64,000 bases of DNA from Chryseobacterium indologenes (GCF_001295265.1 NZ_LJOD01000002.1:62001-126000), one strand, 5' to 3'; shown: positions 7,738 to 16,790, numbered from the stretch's first letter. Notes: generated by a model not told the origin, from the letters alone. A program made the numbers and translations.

Positions 7738-9051
7738 TTATTTCTTTCTTGTAAAATTTTTATTCTTAGGCTTTTTAAAACCAATAGGAGGGGTATTTCC
7801 CGAAGCAGGCTTCTTTTTGTTTTTATTAGAGGCCTGTGGTCTTCCTGATCTCTGGTTGGGTGCTTTTTCAGCACCTGCCGGAACAGGTTTATTATTGGAG
7901 TCTCTCTTTTGAACCACAAGATCATCTGTATGGAACGGATGGTCTTTCACAATCGGAATTTTCTTACCAATCAGTTTTTCAGTATTTCTCAGATTAAGCA
8001 GATCAAGACCATCTACAAAAGAAATAGAGGTTCCTTCAGCACCGGCTCTTCCGGTTCTTCCGATCCTGTGTACATAGGTTTCAGAAACATCGGAAAGTTC
8101 AAAGTTGATCACGAACTTTAATTCGTCAATGTCAATACCTCTTGCTGCGATGTCTGTCGCTACCAGAACCCTTGTTTTTCCGGATTTAAAATTGGTTAAT
8201 GCATTTTGTCTTGCATTTTGGGATTTGTTTCCGTGAATGGCTTCTGCCGAGATCTTGTCTTTCTGTAGCTTTCTTGCAATTTTGTCCGCTCCATGCTTCG
8301 TTCTTGAAAAAACCAATACAGAATCTGAAATATCATTCTTTAAAATGTGGGTAAGAAGATTCAGTTTATTTTCTTTTTCTACAAAATAAACAGACTGTTT
8401 AATGGTTTCCGCTGTAGAAGACACCGGAGTTACTTCCACTTTTACCGGGTTGTTCAGAATAGAATCTGCCAGCTTTTGTATTTCAGATGGCATTGTTGCA
8501 GAGAAAAATAAAGTCTGTCTTTTCTGTGGAAGAAGTTTAATCACTCTTTTTACATCATGTACAAAACCCATATCCAGCATTCTGTCCGCTTCGTCTAAAA
8601 CAAAAATCTCAAGATTTTTTAAGCTGATAATTCCCTGAGCGATAAAGTCAAGAAGCCTTCCCGGTGTAGCCACCAGAATATCAACTCCTTTTTTCAGAGC
8701 TGCTTCCTGATTTCCCTGTTTTACCCCTCCGAAAATAACCAGTTCCTTCAAAGAAAGATATTTCCCGTAAGCTTGGATATTTTCTTCGATCTGTATCGCC
8801 AATTCTCTTGTAGGCGTTAAAATCAGGGCTTTTATATGGTGGGTTGAAACTTTGCTTCTGGATAAATTCTGTAGAATAGGAATGGCAAAAGCAGCCGTTT
8901 TTCCGGTTCCTGTCTGGGCACATCCTAAAAAGTCTCTGCCTTTCAAAATTTCAGGAATAGATTTTTCCTGAATGGGAGTAGGATTGGTATATCCCTGTTC
9001 CTGAATTGCTTTCGCAATAGGTTCTATTAAATTAAGGTCTGTAAAATTCAA
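7738..9051 (-). CDS. rhlE: DEAD-box ATP-dependent RNA helicase, RhlE-like
   Basis: RNA helicase of 437 residues, probably in ribosome maturation or RNA turnover. Seen: Walker A AQTGTGKT at 45-52, PTRELA near 81, TPGRLLDF near 130, DEADRML near 152, SATMP near 184, [10 protein letters not shown] near 296 and HRIGRTGR near 325. A basic, low-complexity tail (about 375-437, ending in a Lys/Asn/Arg-rich stretch) replaces the DbpA-type domain of the other helicase in this window, which points to the RhlE group. A minus-strand -7 element lies about 58 nt upstream. It converges with the TatD gene over a shared terminator. Confidence 0.92.
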   Translation of the reverse strand: MNFTDLNLIEPIAKAIQEQGYTNPTPIQEKSIPEILKGRDFLGCAQTGTGKTAAFAIPILQNLSRSKVSTHHIKALILTPTRELAIQIEENIQAYGKYLSLKELVIFGGVKQGNQEAALKKGVDILVATPGRLLDFIAQGIISLKNLEIFVLDEADRMLDMGFVHDVKRVIKLLPQKRQTLFFSATMPSEIQKLADSILNNPVKVEVTPVSSTAETIKQSVYFVEKENKLNLLTHILKNDISDSVLVFSRTKHGADKIARKLQKDKISAEAIHGNKSQNARQNALTNFKSGKTRVLVATDIAARGIDIDELKFVINFELSDVSETYVHRIGRTGRAGAEGTSISFVDGLDLLNLRNTEKLIGKKIPIVKDHPFHTDDLVVQKRDSNNKPVPAGAEKAPNQRSGRPQASNKNKKKPASGNTPPIGFKKPKNKNFTRKK

Positions 9052-9108
9052 ATGAATTATTTTAAAATTTAAATAAAAATTCCTTCAGCCTGAAAGAATT
9101 ATATCCTG

Positions 9109-9116
9109 CAAAGGTA
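9109..9116 (-). promoter_or_regulatory. -7 element of RhlE-like gene
   Basis: Minus-strand TACCTTTG, matching TAnnTTTG, 57 nt upstream of the start codon. Confidence 0.5.
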
Positions 9117-9294
9117 GTCTAAAAAAAATTAAGAATCTGATCTTGTTGTCAGAGATGTTACAGGAGCATAGTAATGAAAATGAGGTATGCTTTAAAAGTG
9201 TTTGTTTTTTATAAAAATGAATAAAAAGCATTGATGGATAGTAAAATTATAACTATTAATGGGAATTAAGTAAAATGTTATCGTGTAAAAAGAT

Positions 9295-9302
9295 TATTTT
9301 TG
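9295..9302 (+). promoter_or_regulatory. -7 element of stalk-protein gene
   Basis: TATTTTTG, a perfect TAnnTTTG, 26 nt before the ATG at 9329. It lies downstream of the in-frame ATG at 9275, which helps exclude that earlier start. Confidence 0.55.
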
Positions 9303-9328
9303 AGAAAATTTTTAATACAAAAATAACC

Positions 9329-10474
9329 ATGAAAAAAACAATCATCCTACTTGCAGCTGTTGCAGGTATACAAGCCTCTGCTCAATCCTGGAATCTGTCT
9401 GGAAATACAGGAACTGCTCCCGGAACTGATTTTATCGGAACAACGGACAACAAATCTGTAATATTTAAGACAAATAATACGGAAAAAATGAAGATTACAC
9501 CTAACGGCAGATTTATCTTTTTCAATGTAACATCACCCGGGCAGGTTTGGGATAAGAACTTATTTTTCGGAGGAGGAGTAGATAATCCTACAGGGTTTTA
9601 TAACACCGCTTTCGGTATGGGATCACTTACCCAGAATACAAACGGAAACGGTAATACGGCTTTAGGAAACAATACTTTGTCTCTTATTACAAACGGGGAC
9701 GATAATGTGGCTGTAGGACAAAACAGTATGAGAAACACAGCATCCGCTTCAATGAATACAGCCGTAGGAATGAATGCATTGGAGCATTTTAAAACTGGAG
9801 TTGGAAACGTAGGAATCGGAACAAGTTCAATGGGATCAGGAGGGCTTACAGGAGAGTTCAATGTAGCTATAGGAACAAGCGCATTAAGGTATATCAACAA
9901 TGGAAATTATAATACAATCATTGGGGGAGAATCTTTCAGAAGTCTCGCAAAAGGATCTAATAACATTAATATAGGCCATGCTAATGCAGGATTGATTACT
10001 TCAGGAAGCAATAATATTATTATAGGAAATTTTATTAAGACCTACAATGCAACTTCTCCTGAAAACGAATTAAATATCGGAAACTGGATTGTTGGAAATA
10101 ACGGAACGATCGGTATTGGGCAGTTTAGTACTCAATTACCGGCAGACGGTGTTTCAGCAGACGGGGCAAAATATAAGCTTTTTGTAAAAGACGGGATAAG
10201 AACTGAAAAAATAAAAGTAGATATTTCAGCCAATAACGGCTGGGCAGATTATGTTTTCGCCAAAGACTATAAACTGATGCCACTGAAAGAGCTGGATCAT
10301 TTTATCGCCACAAACGGGCACCTTCCGGAAGTTCCTACTACTGAAGAAGCTATTAAGAATGGAATAGAACTGAAAGAAATGAATATTCTTTTACTGAAAA
10401 AAGTAGAAGAGCTTACCCTTTATACTCTGGAGCAGGAAAAGCGTATTCAGGCCCTGGAAAAGAAAATTAAATAA
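9329..10474 (+). CDS. Secreted protein with YadA-head-like repeats and C-terminal coiled coil
   Basis: A 381-residue exported surface or adhesin-like protein. A signal peptide is seen at 1-19 (MKKTIILLAAVAGIQASAQ). Residues about 90-235 carry imperfect repeats of 14-25 residues with cores such as NTALG, NVAVG, NTAVG, NVGIG and NVAIG, the pattern of YadA-head left-handed beta-rolls. The tail has the common Bacteroidota block WADYVFAKDYKLMPL, then HLPEVPT, then a heptad-like coiled coil (about 345-381), a layout seen in trimeric tail-fibre-like proteins. The start at 9329 is chosen because the promoter lies after the earlier ATG and because of the signal peptide. The T9SS protein gene follows 20 nt later, so co-transcription is likely. 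Confidence 0.8.
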   Translation: MKKTIILLAAVAGIQASAQSWNLSGNTGTAPGTDFIGTTDNKSVIFKTNNTEKMKITPNGRFIFFNVTSPGQVWDKNLFFGGGVDNPTGFYNTAFGMGSLTQNTNGNGNTALGNNTLSLITNGDDNVAVGQNSMRNTASASMNTAVGMNALEHFKTGVGNVGIGTSSMGSGGLTGEFNVAIGTSALRYINNGNYNTIIGGESFRSLAKGSNNINIGHANAGLITSGSNNIIIGNFIKTYNATSPENELNIGNWIVGNNGTIGIGQFSTQLPADGVSADGAKYKLFVKDGIRTEKIKVDISANNGWADYVFAKDYKLMPLKELDHFIATNGHLPEVPTTEEAIKNGIELKEMNILLLKKVEELTLYTLEQEKRIQALEKKIK

Positions 10475-10494
10475 GGCTGTATAAATTGAATACT

Positions 10495-12213
10495 ATGAAG
10501 AAAATTTATATAACATTATTAATGGCCATTCCCCTGATGCTTTTTTCACAAGGGGAAAATGATAACTGGTATTTCGGAGGGTATGCAGGAATTAATTTTT
10601 CAGGAAGTACTCCTGTAGCCCTTCATGACAGCCAGATGTTTGTAGCCGGGGCAGCCACGGCATCTGTAAGTGACAGCAGTGGAAAGCTGTTATTTTATAC
10701 GGATGGTGAGAGCGTATGGAACCGTGAGCATCAGGTGATGGATAATGGAGACAACCTGAATCAATACTCTTCATGGCAGATCTGTATTGCGAAACATCCT
10801 TCTAATCCTAATCTGTATTATATTTTTTCAAGCGGGATACCGGTTTCAGGAGTCGGAAAGGTAATACGTTATTCTGTAGTAGATATTTCCCAGGGAAGCC
10901 TGGGGCAGAATGGTTTGCCTTTGGGAAGTGTTTTGCCTAATTTTAAAACAGTCCCGATTCTGAACGGTCCGAGTGAGTTTACCTCCTCTAAAGCGGCAAC
11001 TATTGTTCCTCATGCCAACGGAACTGCATTCTGGGTGTTGTTTACAGAGGACAGAACTTTGTACAGCTACCTTCTGGACAGTACGGGGCTAGTTAATAAC
11101 ACTCCGGTAATAAGCAATCTGAATATCGGAAATGTTAACCCGTCTTTCTTCAGCCATTATTCCTACCTTAAAGCATCGCCCAGATTAAGCTGCAGTGAGT
11201 TTTCAAATTATCTGAGCTTTACATCCGTAGGTAACAATTCTTATAATGAAAGCAGGGTGTATTCCTTCGATGACAGTACAGGAAAGATCACCAGTGATTA
11301 TGAACTTGTAATAGCCAGCTTAAATCCCTTTTTAACAGAGTTCAACAGTACCTCATCTATTTTATATATGGCTGGCTACGAACCTGGTGTAGGGGCACTT
11401 TATGCCATCAATCTGGCGGCTTCTACCAATAGCAATATTGTATACAGCAGTGTATATCCTATCAATAATACTTCCATTCCTAGCACGTCTGTAGAGGGAA
11501 TGCAGAGGAATAAATACGGAGATATCTACATTCAGTACGGGTACAACTATTCGGCATCCAAAATACTTAATCCGGATGTGTATGGGGGTGCAACACTGGA
11601 TCTGTACAATATCTATCTGCATCCCGGCGTCGGAAGGTCATTTCCACAGCTTGTTCCCTCATTGGCGAGGAGTTATGGAGGAACTTGTATTCCGGATAAA
11701 ACTCTGCTGAGTCCCGAGCAGAATATGAGCTACACCTATCAGGTATCCAATACCATTACGGCAAAAGATAATTATAGCATTGATGCCGGAAAGAATATCA
11801 CGATGAAAGCAGGGAATAGTATAACACTTCTTCCCGGTGTTGATATTCAGGCAGGATCTCGTTACCTGGGAATGATTGAAGGTTGTGAAACTCCGTGTGG
11901 AGCGGCAGAAAAGAAAAATAAATCTGAAAAGAAAAGCATGTTCCTTGATTTAAGGAAAAAAGATGCTTCAAAAACAGGAACAGAAGTGAAAGATACTTCC
12001 ATTAATATTTACCCTAACCCTGCATCCGATATTTTACATATTAAAACCCAGGCTAAAATTAATGAAGTTGAGGTTTATGATAGGTCCGGGAAAAGGATTA
12101 ATGTCTCAGTAAATAACGATAAGGTTAACGTAAAGGAACTTCCTGCAGGTTCATATCTTATTAGAATTACAACTGAAAAAAATACCGTTTCCAAACAGTT
12201 TATTAAAAAGTAA
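10495..12213 (+). CDS. T9SS type A sorting domain-containing secreted protein
   Basis: A 572-residue exported protein of unknown role. A signal peptide is present (MKKIYITLLMAIPLMLFSQ), then GENDNWYFGG, an opening often seen in Bacteroidota beta-propeller-like proteins. A short OmpA-independent block (ITAKDNYSIDAGKNITMKAG, near 423-442) precedes a charged linker. The C-terminal sorting domain (about 497-572) has the standard NIYPNPASD, YDRSGK, LPAGSYLIRI and FIKK elements, so export through the type IX system and surface anchoring or release is expected. A TTG in frame at 10486 is possible, but the ATG at 10495 fits the signal peptide. It forms a pair with the stalk-protein gene upstream. Confidence 0.88.
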   Translation: MKKIYITLLMAIPLMLFSQGENDNWYFGGYAGINFSGSTPVALHDSQMFVAGAATASVSDSSGKLLFYTDGESVWNREHQVMDNGDNLNQYSSWQICIAKHPSNPNLYYIFSSGIPVSGVGKVIRYSVVDISQGSLGQNGLPLGSVLPNFKTVPILNGPSEFTSSKAATIVPHANGTAFWVLFTEDRTLYSYLLDSTGLVNNTPVISNLNIGNVNPSFFSHYSYLKASPRLSCSEFSNYLSFTSVGNNSYNESRVYSFDDSTGKITSDYELVIASLNPFLTEFNSTSSILYMAGYEPGVGALYAINLAASTNSNIVYSSVYPINNTSIPSTSVEGMQRNKYGDIYIQYGYNYSASKILNPDVYGGATLDLYNIYLHPGVGRSFPQLVPSLARSYGGTCIPDKTLLSPEQNMSYTYQVSNTITAKDNYSIDAGKNITMKAGNSITLLPGVDIQAGSRYLGMIEGCETPCGAAEKKNKSEKKSMFLDLRKKDASKTGTEVKDTSINIYPNPASDILHIKTQAKINEVEVYDRSGKRINVSVNNDKVNVKELPAGSYLIRITTEKNTVSKQFIKK

Positions 12214-12233
12214 TACGAAGGTATATAACTTAA

Positions 12234-12263
12234 AAATGGCTGTCCATTTCAGGGCAGCCATTT
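12234..12263 (+). terminator. Terminator of T9SS protein gene
   Basis: Stem AAATGGCTG/CAGCCATTT followed by an AT-rich tract. A near-copy occurs at 13635-13663. Confidence 0.75.
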
Positions 12264-12278
12264 ATATTTAAGTATGGG

Positions 12279-12453
12279 CTATTTAAATAGGTATTCAACA
12301 CCGGCCTGTAAAAAGCCTATTTTGGCAGGAACCGATTTGTTCTTATTAATTTTAATAAAATCAAAATGCTAGCGGGCTCTACAAAAACTGTTCATTGATT
12401 TTATATTCAGCTCCTAAAAAAGTAAGCTTCCCAGAGATTTTAGCGTCTATAAT
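12279..12453 (-). pseudogene. Remnant of an outer-membrane beta-barrel protein, frameshifted
   Basis: Read on the minus strand, two short frames join into a coherent barrel C-terminus: first KISGKLTFLGAEYKINEQF, broken by a TAG and a frame change, then FIKINKNKSVPAKIGF and LQAGVEYLFK before the stop at 12279-12281. Alternating hydrophobic residues and the final aromatic-rich strand are typical of Bacteroidota outer-membrane porin-like proteins. No start or N-terminal part remains. It lies antisense between the T9SS gene and the orphan lipoprotein gene. Confidence 0.55.
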
Positions 12454-12702
12454 TTATAATATTCCTCTTTTTGGGGATTTTCATCAGCGAATTTAATCCT
12501 TCAATAAGATGTTAATGTACTTTAATATTCAGCTCTTTATATTGATTAATTGATTTTTTTATATCATTTGAAGTAATGCATTCATTATTGTATATATTAT
12601 TCATAGCATAATATTTTTATTATAATTTAGGAGAAGTCATTCCGCTAAAAAATGTACATGGAATGCTTTAATAAATTATCACTAAATCCTAAAATTTACA
12701 AA

Positions 12703-13515
12703 ATGAGAAAAAACCTATTAAAAACGTGTTTTTTATTAGCACTTGCACTGACATTGAATTCTTGTTCAAGAGAGGATGAATTGAACAAACTTCCTGACAA
12801 AACTGAAAATACTCAGCTATTTTCTAAAAATGTTGTTATATCGAAACTGAATAGTTTGGATGAGGATGCTATCCGAAAGAACGTTCCTAAACAATATGTA
12901 GAATTAACAGAAAGAAAACTGAACAGCCTGAAAAAAGAATTATTAAATTCTTCAAAAGAGAATTATACAGAAAAGGAACTTTCATTACTCATAGATGAAG
13001 TGTCTGGAATAAATAGTGATGATTTGAATTTAATTCATAAGAATCATCCGGGTATATCATCAAAATCCGAAGAGCTGATTAATAGATACGCAGATCAGGG
13101 ATGGAATCTTAGTAAAAGTGGTAATACTTATATTTATGAAAAGTTTATTGAGGAGGGTTTTCTAACTGTTAAAATAAATAATGATGAACAAGAACGTGAT
13201 AAACTTGAGTATTTTTCACCCACAAGATTAGTAAAGGTTCAATTAGAGGTGTTGCATATGACAAATACACCGGTTACATTTAATTTTTATCCGCTTAATA
13301 GCAGTGGGAATATATTAACAGCTACCTTTCCTAGTGGGGTAGTGCTTTCCTATAAAACAGTGATGCAAGTTAAAAGTAATGAATATAAAGGTTCAGTGAG
13401 AATTACAGATAATACCGGATTTCCTGTTAATGTCGTATATAATACTGACGGAACTTTAAGGAATGGTCTGAATTTCTGGGATCATGGGATGGTTTGTGTT
13501 GTTGTACAGAACTAA
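12703..13515 (+). CDS. Predicted lipoprotein of unknown function
   Basis: A 270-residue protein with a lipoprotein signal (MRKNLLKTCFLLALALTLNSC, cut into short view: lipobox LNSC with Cys near residue 21), so it is expected to be lipid-anchored in the cell envelope. The N-terminal half (about 30-145) is charged and helical, rich in Lys, Glu, Leu and Ser. The C-terminal part (about 150-270) looks beta-rich, ending in HGMVCVVVQN. I do not recognise a family. An upstream in-frame ATG at 12652 is less likely because it would bury the signal peptide. The gene sits between two decayed surface-protein remnants and is AT-richer than its neighbours, which suggests an accessory or acquired gene. No -7 element was found. 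Confidence 0.7.
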   Translation: MRKNLLKTCFLLALALTLNSCSREDELNKLPDKTENTQLFSKNVVISKLNSLDEDAIRKNVPKQYVELTERKLNSLKKELLNSSKENYTEKELSLLIDEVSGINSDDLNLIHKNHPGISSKSEELINRYADQGWNLSKSGNTYIYEKFIEEGFLTVKINNDEQERDKLEYFSPTRLVKVQLEVLHMTNTPVTFNFYPLNSSGNILTATFPSGVVLSYKTVMQVKSNEYKGSVRITDNTGFPVNVVYNTDGTLRNGLNFWDHGMVCVVVQN

Positions 13516-13528
13516 TTTCATGTCTATG

Positions 13529-13621
13529 ATTTTCAGGTTAAATTCTTCAGTTTCATAAATGATTAGATTTGCAGCTGGAAAAGGTACCGTTTCCAAACAG
13601 TTTATTAAAAATGATACCTGA
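13529..13621 (+). pseudogene. Remnant of a T9SS C-terminal sorting domain
   Basis: Starting 14 nt after the lipoprotein stop, one frame reads RLNSSVS, a TAA, then MIRFAAGKGTVSKQFIKNDT and a stop. It matches the end of the T9SS protein encoded at 10495-12213 (ITTEKNTVSKQFIKK). The DNA identity is exact for 27 bases (12183-12209 against 13585-13611) and extends imperfectly upstream. The TAA replaces the expected Tyr of the GSY(L/M)IR motif. It is the tail of a second, mostly deleted T9SS gene. Confidence 0.7.
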
Positions 13622-13634
13622 AGTGTTCCAATGA

Positions 13635-13663
13635 AAAAGGCTGTCCATTCCGGGCAGCCTTTT
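13635..13663. terminator. Terminator, near-copy of the one at 12234
   Basis: Stem AAAAGGCTG/CAGCCTTTT. Its inner sequence and spacing from the sorting-domain remnant mirror the intact T9SS gene end, so it belonged to the lost gene. It can now serve the lipoprotein gene and the converging DUF6438 gene. Confidence 0.75.
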
Positions 13664-13696
13664 ATATAGGATTACAAATTACTACTTTTAGAGGAA

Positions 13697-14185
13697 CTAC
13701 CGAATCTTAGTCCATTGCTGATTCTTTCTCAGGTCCTCAAAAAAACGGTAAACTTCCGAAAGTTTTTCACTGCCGCGTTTTCCATAATCCTCTATATTTT
13801 TTGAGCTACCATCTGTAAAATTAACCCTTAAATAAGAGGTTGGAAGGTCCGTAATATTTCTTTCCCCATATTTGTCGTTTAAATTTTTTACATTCAGATC
13901 ATTCAGCAGGGCAATTAATTTACTGTAATCTTCTTGCCTGATGGTTCCCTTAAAAGTTCCTTCACGGGGCTTTGAGAATTCATTCTTCGAAGGTTTATTG
14001 CTGAAATTAAAATGCTCTGCTTCAAAAATTGCTGTTCTGTCCGGATTAACAGTGATTTTAAAAACAGGACAGAATCCAAAACATGGAGTTGCTTCGTATT
14101 CAATTTTAGAATACTGAGTGCTGTTTTTTGGAGTACTGCATGAAAACAGGAATACGAATGCACATAACGCCAGTATATATCTCAT
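13697..14185 (-). CDS. DUF6438 domain-containing lipoprotein
   Basis: A 162-residue lipoprotein. The signal peptide ends in a lipobox with Cys near residue 16 (FVFLFSCSTPK). The mature part carries the C-x-G-x-C-P core seen as TPCFGFCPVFKITV near residues 32-45, typical of DUF6438 proteins, whose function is unknown. The two Cys could form a disulfide in the periplasm. Standalone minus-strand gene, converging with the accessory patch on the left and 150 nt downstream of the obg terminator. Start is the only ATG preceding the signal peptide. Confidence 0.8.
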   Translation of the reverse strand: MRYILALCAFVFLFSCSTPKNSTQYSKIEYEATPCFGFCPVFKITVNPDRTAIFEAEHFNFSNKPSKNEFSKPREGTFKGTIRQEDYSKLIALLNDLNVKNLNDKYGERNITDLPTSYLRVNFTDGSSKNIEDYGKRGSEKLSEVYRFFEDLRKNQQWTKIR

Positions 14186-14244
14186 TGCTTTATTTTTGAA
14201 AATTCACTCAATAACTGTTCCAAAAACGACCATTTGTCATTCAT

Positions 14245-14283
14245 ATAAAAAACAAAAATAACCCCGGAATTTTTTCCGGGGTT
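14245..14283 (-). terminator. Terminator of obg operon
   Basis: Stem AACCCCGGA/TCCGGGGTT (14260-14283) followed on the minus strand by a T-rich tract. Confidence 0.8.
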
Positions 14284-14336
14284 GTTATTTCGTGCTTCAG
14301 CAGAAGCCAAAGCCAAAGACTTTTACCTTAAATATT

Positions 14337-15320
14337 CTATCCGTGCAGTTTTTTCCAGATGGCATCCTTCAGTTCTGTAAGGCCTTCACCTGTAACGCCT
14401 GAGAAAAATAGCGGCTGTCTGTTTTCAGGGAATTCTGCAGAAATTTCTTTTTTCAGTTCCTCATCAAGAAGATCAGATTTTGAAACCGAAACAATAAAAT
14501 CCTTATCCAGAAGTTCAGGATTATATTCCTTCAGCTCATTCTCCAGAATCTTAAACTCCTGGAAGTGATCCTCAGAGTCGGCAGGAATTAAAAATAACAG
14601 GATAGAATTTCTTTCAATATGTCTTAAGAACCGGTGTCCCAGTCCTTTTCCTTCTGCAGCGCCTTCAATGATCCCGGGAATATCAGCCATTACGAATGAC
14701 TTATAATTTCTGTAATCTACGATCCCCAGATTGGGTGTCAGTGTGGTGAATGCATAATTGGCAATCTTAGGTTTTGCAGCGGAAACTGAAGCTAAAAGTG
14801 TAGATTTTCCAGCATTGGGGAATCCTACAAGACCCACGTCAGCAAGAATTTTAAGTTCAAAGACAATATAGCCTTCTTCTCCCGGAAGTCCGGGTTGCGC
14901 ATATCTTGGTGTCTGATTGGTAGAAGACTTAAAATGTTCATTTCCTAAACCTCCTTTTCCACCACGCATCAGAATGATTTCCTGCTTATCTTCCAGAATC
15001 TCACCAATGATTTCTCCGTCTTCATTTTTGGCAATTGTACCAATAGGAACATCAATATAAATATCATCTCCGTCTGCTCCTGTAAGCTGGCTTTTCCCTC
15101 CGTTCTCACCACGTTCTGCTTTCACGTGACGGGTATAACGAAGAGGAAGAAGAGTCCATTCATTGGCATTTCCTCTCATGATGATGTGTCCTCCACGGCC
15201 ACCGTCACCACCATCAGGACCTCCTTTAGGAATATATTTTTCACGGCGGAGATGGGCAGAACCCGCGCCCCCGTGTCCACTTTTACAATGGATCTTTACG
15301 TAATCTACAAAATTTGACAT
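14337..15320 (-). CDS. obg: GTPase Obg (CgtA)
   Basis: Essential GTPase bound to the 50S ribosome subunit, linked to ribosome assembly and stress signalling. The Gly-rich Obg fold spans about 1-157. The G domain has the P-loop GFPNAGKST at 166-174, DIPG near 214, and SKSD near 278 in place of the usual NKxD base-recognition motif. At 327 residues it lacks the C-terminal OCT domain, as in many Bacteroidota. It is the last gene of hpt-adk-obg on the minus strand, 80 nt after adk across a word-repetitive spacer. A terminator follows. Confidence 0.95.
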   Translation of the reverse strand: MSNFVDYVKIHCKSGHGGAGSAHLRREKYIPKGGPDGGDGGRGGHIIMRGNANEWTLLPLRYTRHVKAERGENGGKSQLTGADGDDIYIDVPIGTIAKNEDGEIIGEILEDKQEIILMRGGKGGLGNEHFKSSTNQTPRYAQPGLPGEEGYIVFELKILADVGLVGFPNAGKSTLLASVSAAKPKIANYAFTTLTPNLGIVDYRNYKSFVMADIPGIIEGAAEGKGLGHRFLRHIERNSILLFLIPADSEDHFQEFKILENELKEYNPELLDKDFIVSVSKSDLLDEELKKEISAEFPENRQPLFFSGVTGEGLTELKDAIWKKLHG

Positions 15321-15400
15321 TTCTTATAATTAGGAGTTATGAGTTATGAATTATGAGCTATGAATTGTAAAAACTTAAACTCATTACTCATAACTTTTAA
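15321..15400. repeat. Word-repetitive inverted-repeat spacer (adk-obg)
   Basis: The spacer has variants of GAGTTATGA repeated head to tail and their complement (ACTCATAACT) about 40 nt later, so it can fold into a hairpin. No coding sense is seen. Confidence 0.6.
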
Positions 15401-15979
15401 CTATTTTATTTTTTCTACTTCAGCGAAAAGCTTCTGGGAAATCTCATCAATTTCTCCTACACCGTTTACTTCAACATATTTTCCCTGCTGCTTGTACAGT
15501 TCGGCTACTTCTGCTGTTTTAGCATAATATTCTTTAATTCTGTTTTCAATGATCTCTATGTTGCTGTCATCAGATCTTTTGCTGGTTTCTCCTCTTTTCA
15601 GGATTCTTTCTACCAGGATCTTATCTTCTACTACCAATGAAAGACAGATATCGATCTTATCATTGAGTTCTTCTTTAACAATTCTTTCCAGAGCTTCTGT
15701 CTGTGCAGTAGTCCTCGGATAACCGTCAAAAATAAACCCGTTGGTATCAGTCGGCTTTCTGATCTCGTCAACCAGCATATCTGTTGTCACCTGATCCGGA
15801 ACCAATTCTCCCTTATCAATGTAAGACTTTGCCAGTTTCCCAAGTTCAGTATCATTTTTCATGTTATACCTGAAAAGGTCGCCGGTTGAAATCTGTTTTA
15901 AATTGAATTTTTCGATCAGATTTTGGGCTTGTGTTCCTTTTCCACTTCCTGGAGGGCCGAACAGAACTATGTTTATCAT
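15401..15979 (-). CDS. adk: Adenylate kinase
   Basis: Converts AMP and ATP to two ADP in the cytoplasm. The P-loop GPPGSGKGT is at 8-16, the AMP-binding region has STGDLFR near 31, and DGYPRT is near 84. At 192 residues with a short LID (RILKRGETSKRSDD near 124) it is the short form lacking the zinc-type LID insertion. Middle gene of hpt-adk-obg, between two word-repetitive spacers. Confidence 0.95.
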   Translation of the reverse strand: MINIVLFGPPGSGKGTQAQNLIEKFNLKQISTGDLFRYNMKNDTELGKLAKSYIDKGELVPDQVTTDMLVDEIRKPTDTNGFIFDGYPRTTAQTEALERIVKEELNDKIDICLSLVVEDKILVERILKRGETSKRSDDSNIEIIENRIKEYYAKTAEVAELYKQQGKYVEVNGVGEIDEISQKLFAEVEKIK

Positions 15980-15994
15980 AATTTTGATGTGCTT

Positions 15995-16105
15995 TTGGCC
16001 TTAGTTGTATACTTTTTGGCCTTTAGCTTTTTTAGTTAATATTTTACTTTTATTTCGATTAAATTTTAAAGCTAAAGGCTAATAGCCGATAGCTAATAGC
16101 AGTGA
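15995..16105. repeat. Word-repetitive inverted-repeat spacer (hpt-adk)
   Basis: GCCTTTAGCTTT near 16020 has its perfect 12-bp complement AAAGCTAAAGGC near 16068. Beyond it the words GCTAATAGC and GATAGC repeat. No ORF is present. Confidence 0.6.
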
Positions 16106-16660
16106 TTAATGGTTGATCTGTCCCTCTTCCAGCTGATACAGATTAGAAAGGTTTCTTCCCAGTTCATCATAATCAAGTCCGTATCCCAGAACAAATTTAT
16201 TAGGAATCTCTTTTCCGATATAGTCCAGCTTGAAATCTTTCTTGTATACTTCAGGCTTTAATAAAAAAGAAGCCAGCTTCACAGATTTAGGACGTTGTGT
16301 TTCTTTGAAATATTTGAAAAGACTTTCCACAGTATTTCCGGTATCTACAATGTCTTCTACAAGAATAATATGACGGTCCTTTACGTCTTTGGTAAGTTCC
16401 ATTTTCTGGTAAACGATTCCCGTAGATTCTGTTCCCACATAAGAACTCATTTGGATGAAAGCAATTTCGCATTCGCCCGGATAATATTTTAAAAGGTCTG
16501 AGAAGAACATGATAACCCCATTCAAAACACCGATGAAAACAGGAACCTCATCCTTGTAGTCTTCGTAAATCTTTAAAGCTGTTTCTTTTACAATTTCCTG
16601 AATTTCGGCGTCCTTCAGATAAGGAACGAAAGTTTTGTCGTGAACTTTAATGCTTTCCAT
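16106..16660 (-). CDS. hpt: Hypoxanthine phosphoribosyltransferase
   Basis: Purine salvage enzyme converting hypoxanthine or guanine and PRPP to IMP or GMP. A 184-residue type I PRTase. The PRPP-binding signature VEDIVDTGNT is at 101-110, preceded by the usual four hydrophobic residues. Flexible-loop SSYVGTESTG is near 72-81, and KFVLGYGLDYDE near 154-165 provides the base-binding end. First gene of the hpt-adk-obg operon; a minus-strand -7 element lies 20 nt upstream. Confidence 0.95.
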   Translation of the reverse strand: MESIKVHDKTFVPYLKDAEIQEIVKETALKIYEDYKDEVPVFIGVLNGVIMFFSDLLKYYPGECEIAFIQMSSYVGTESTGIVYQKMELTKDVKDRHIILVEDIVDTGNTVESLFKYFKETQRPKSVKLASFLLKPEVYKKDFKLDYIGKEIPNKFVLGYGLDYDELGRNLSNLYQLEEGQINH

Positions 16661-16679
16661 AAAAAAATTTAGTAGGTGG

Positions 16680-16687
16680 CAAAGTTA
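16680..16687 (-). promoter_or_regulatory. -7 element of hpt operon
   Basis: Minus-strand TAACTTTG matches TAnnTTTG; it lies 19 nt upstream of the hpt start. Confidence 0.6.
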
Positions 16688-16790
16688 CGGATTTTTGGCA
16701 GAATGCAGAAATCTATACCGCTTCCATTTTCATAAAGCTGTTTCTGAATGAGTTTGATCCGGAGAAAATGCAGTATCGGGATGAAAAATA

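Noticed and set aside
9275..9328. Upstream ATG of the stalk-protein gene
   Set aside because: It lies before the -7 element, and would place 18 residues before a proper signal peptide.
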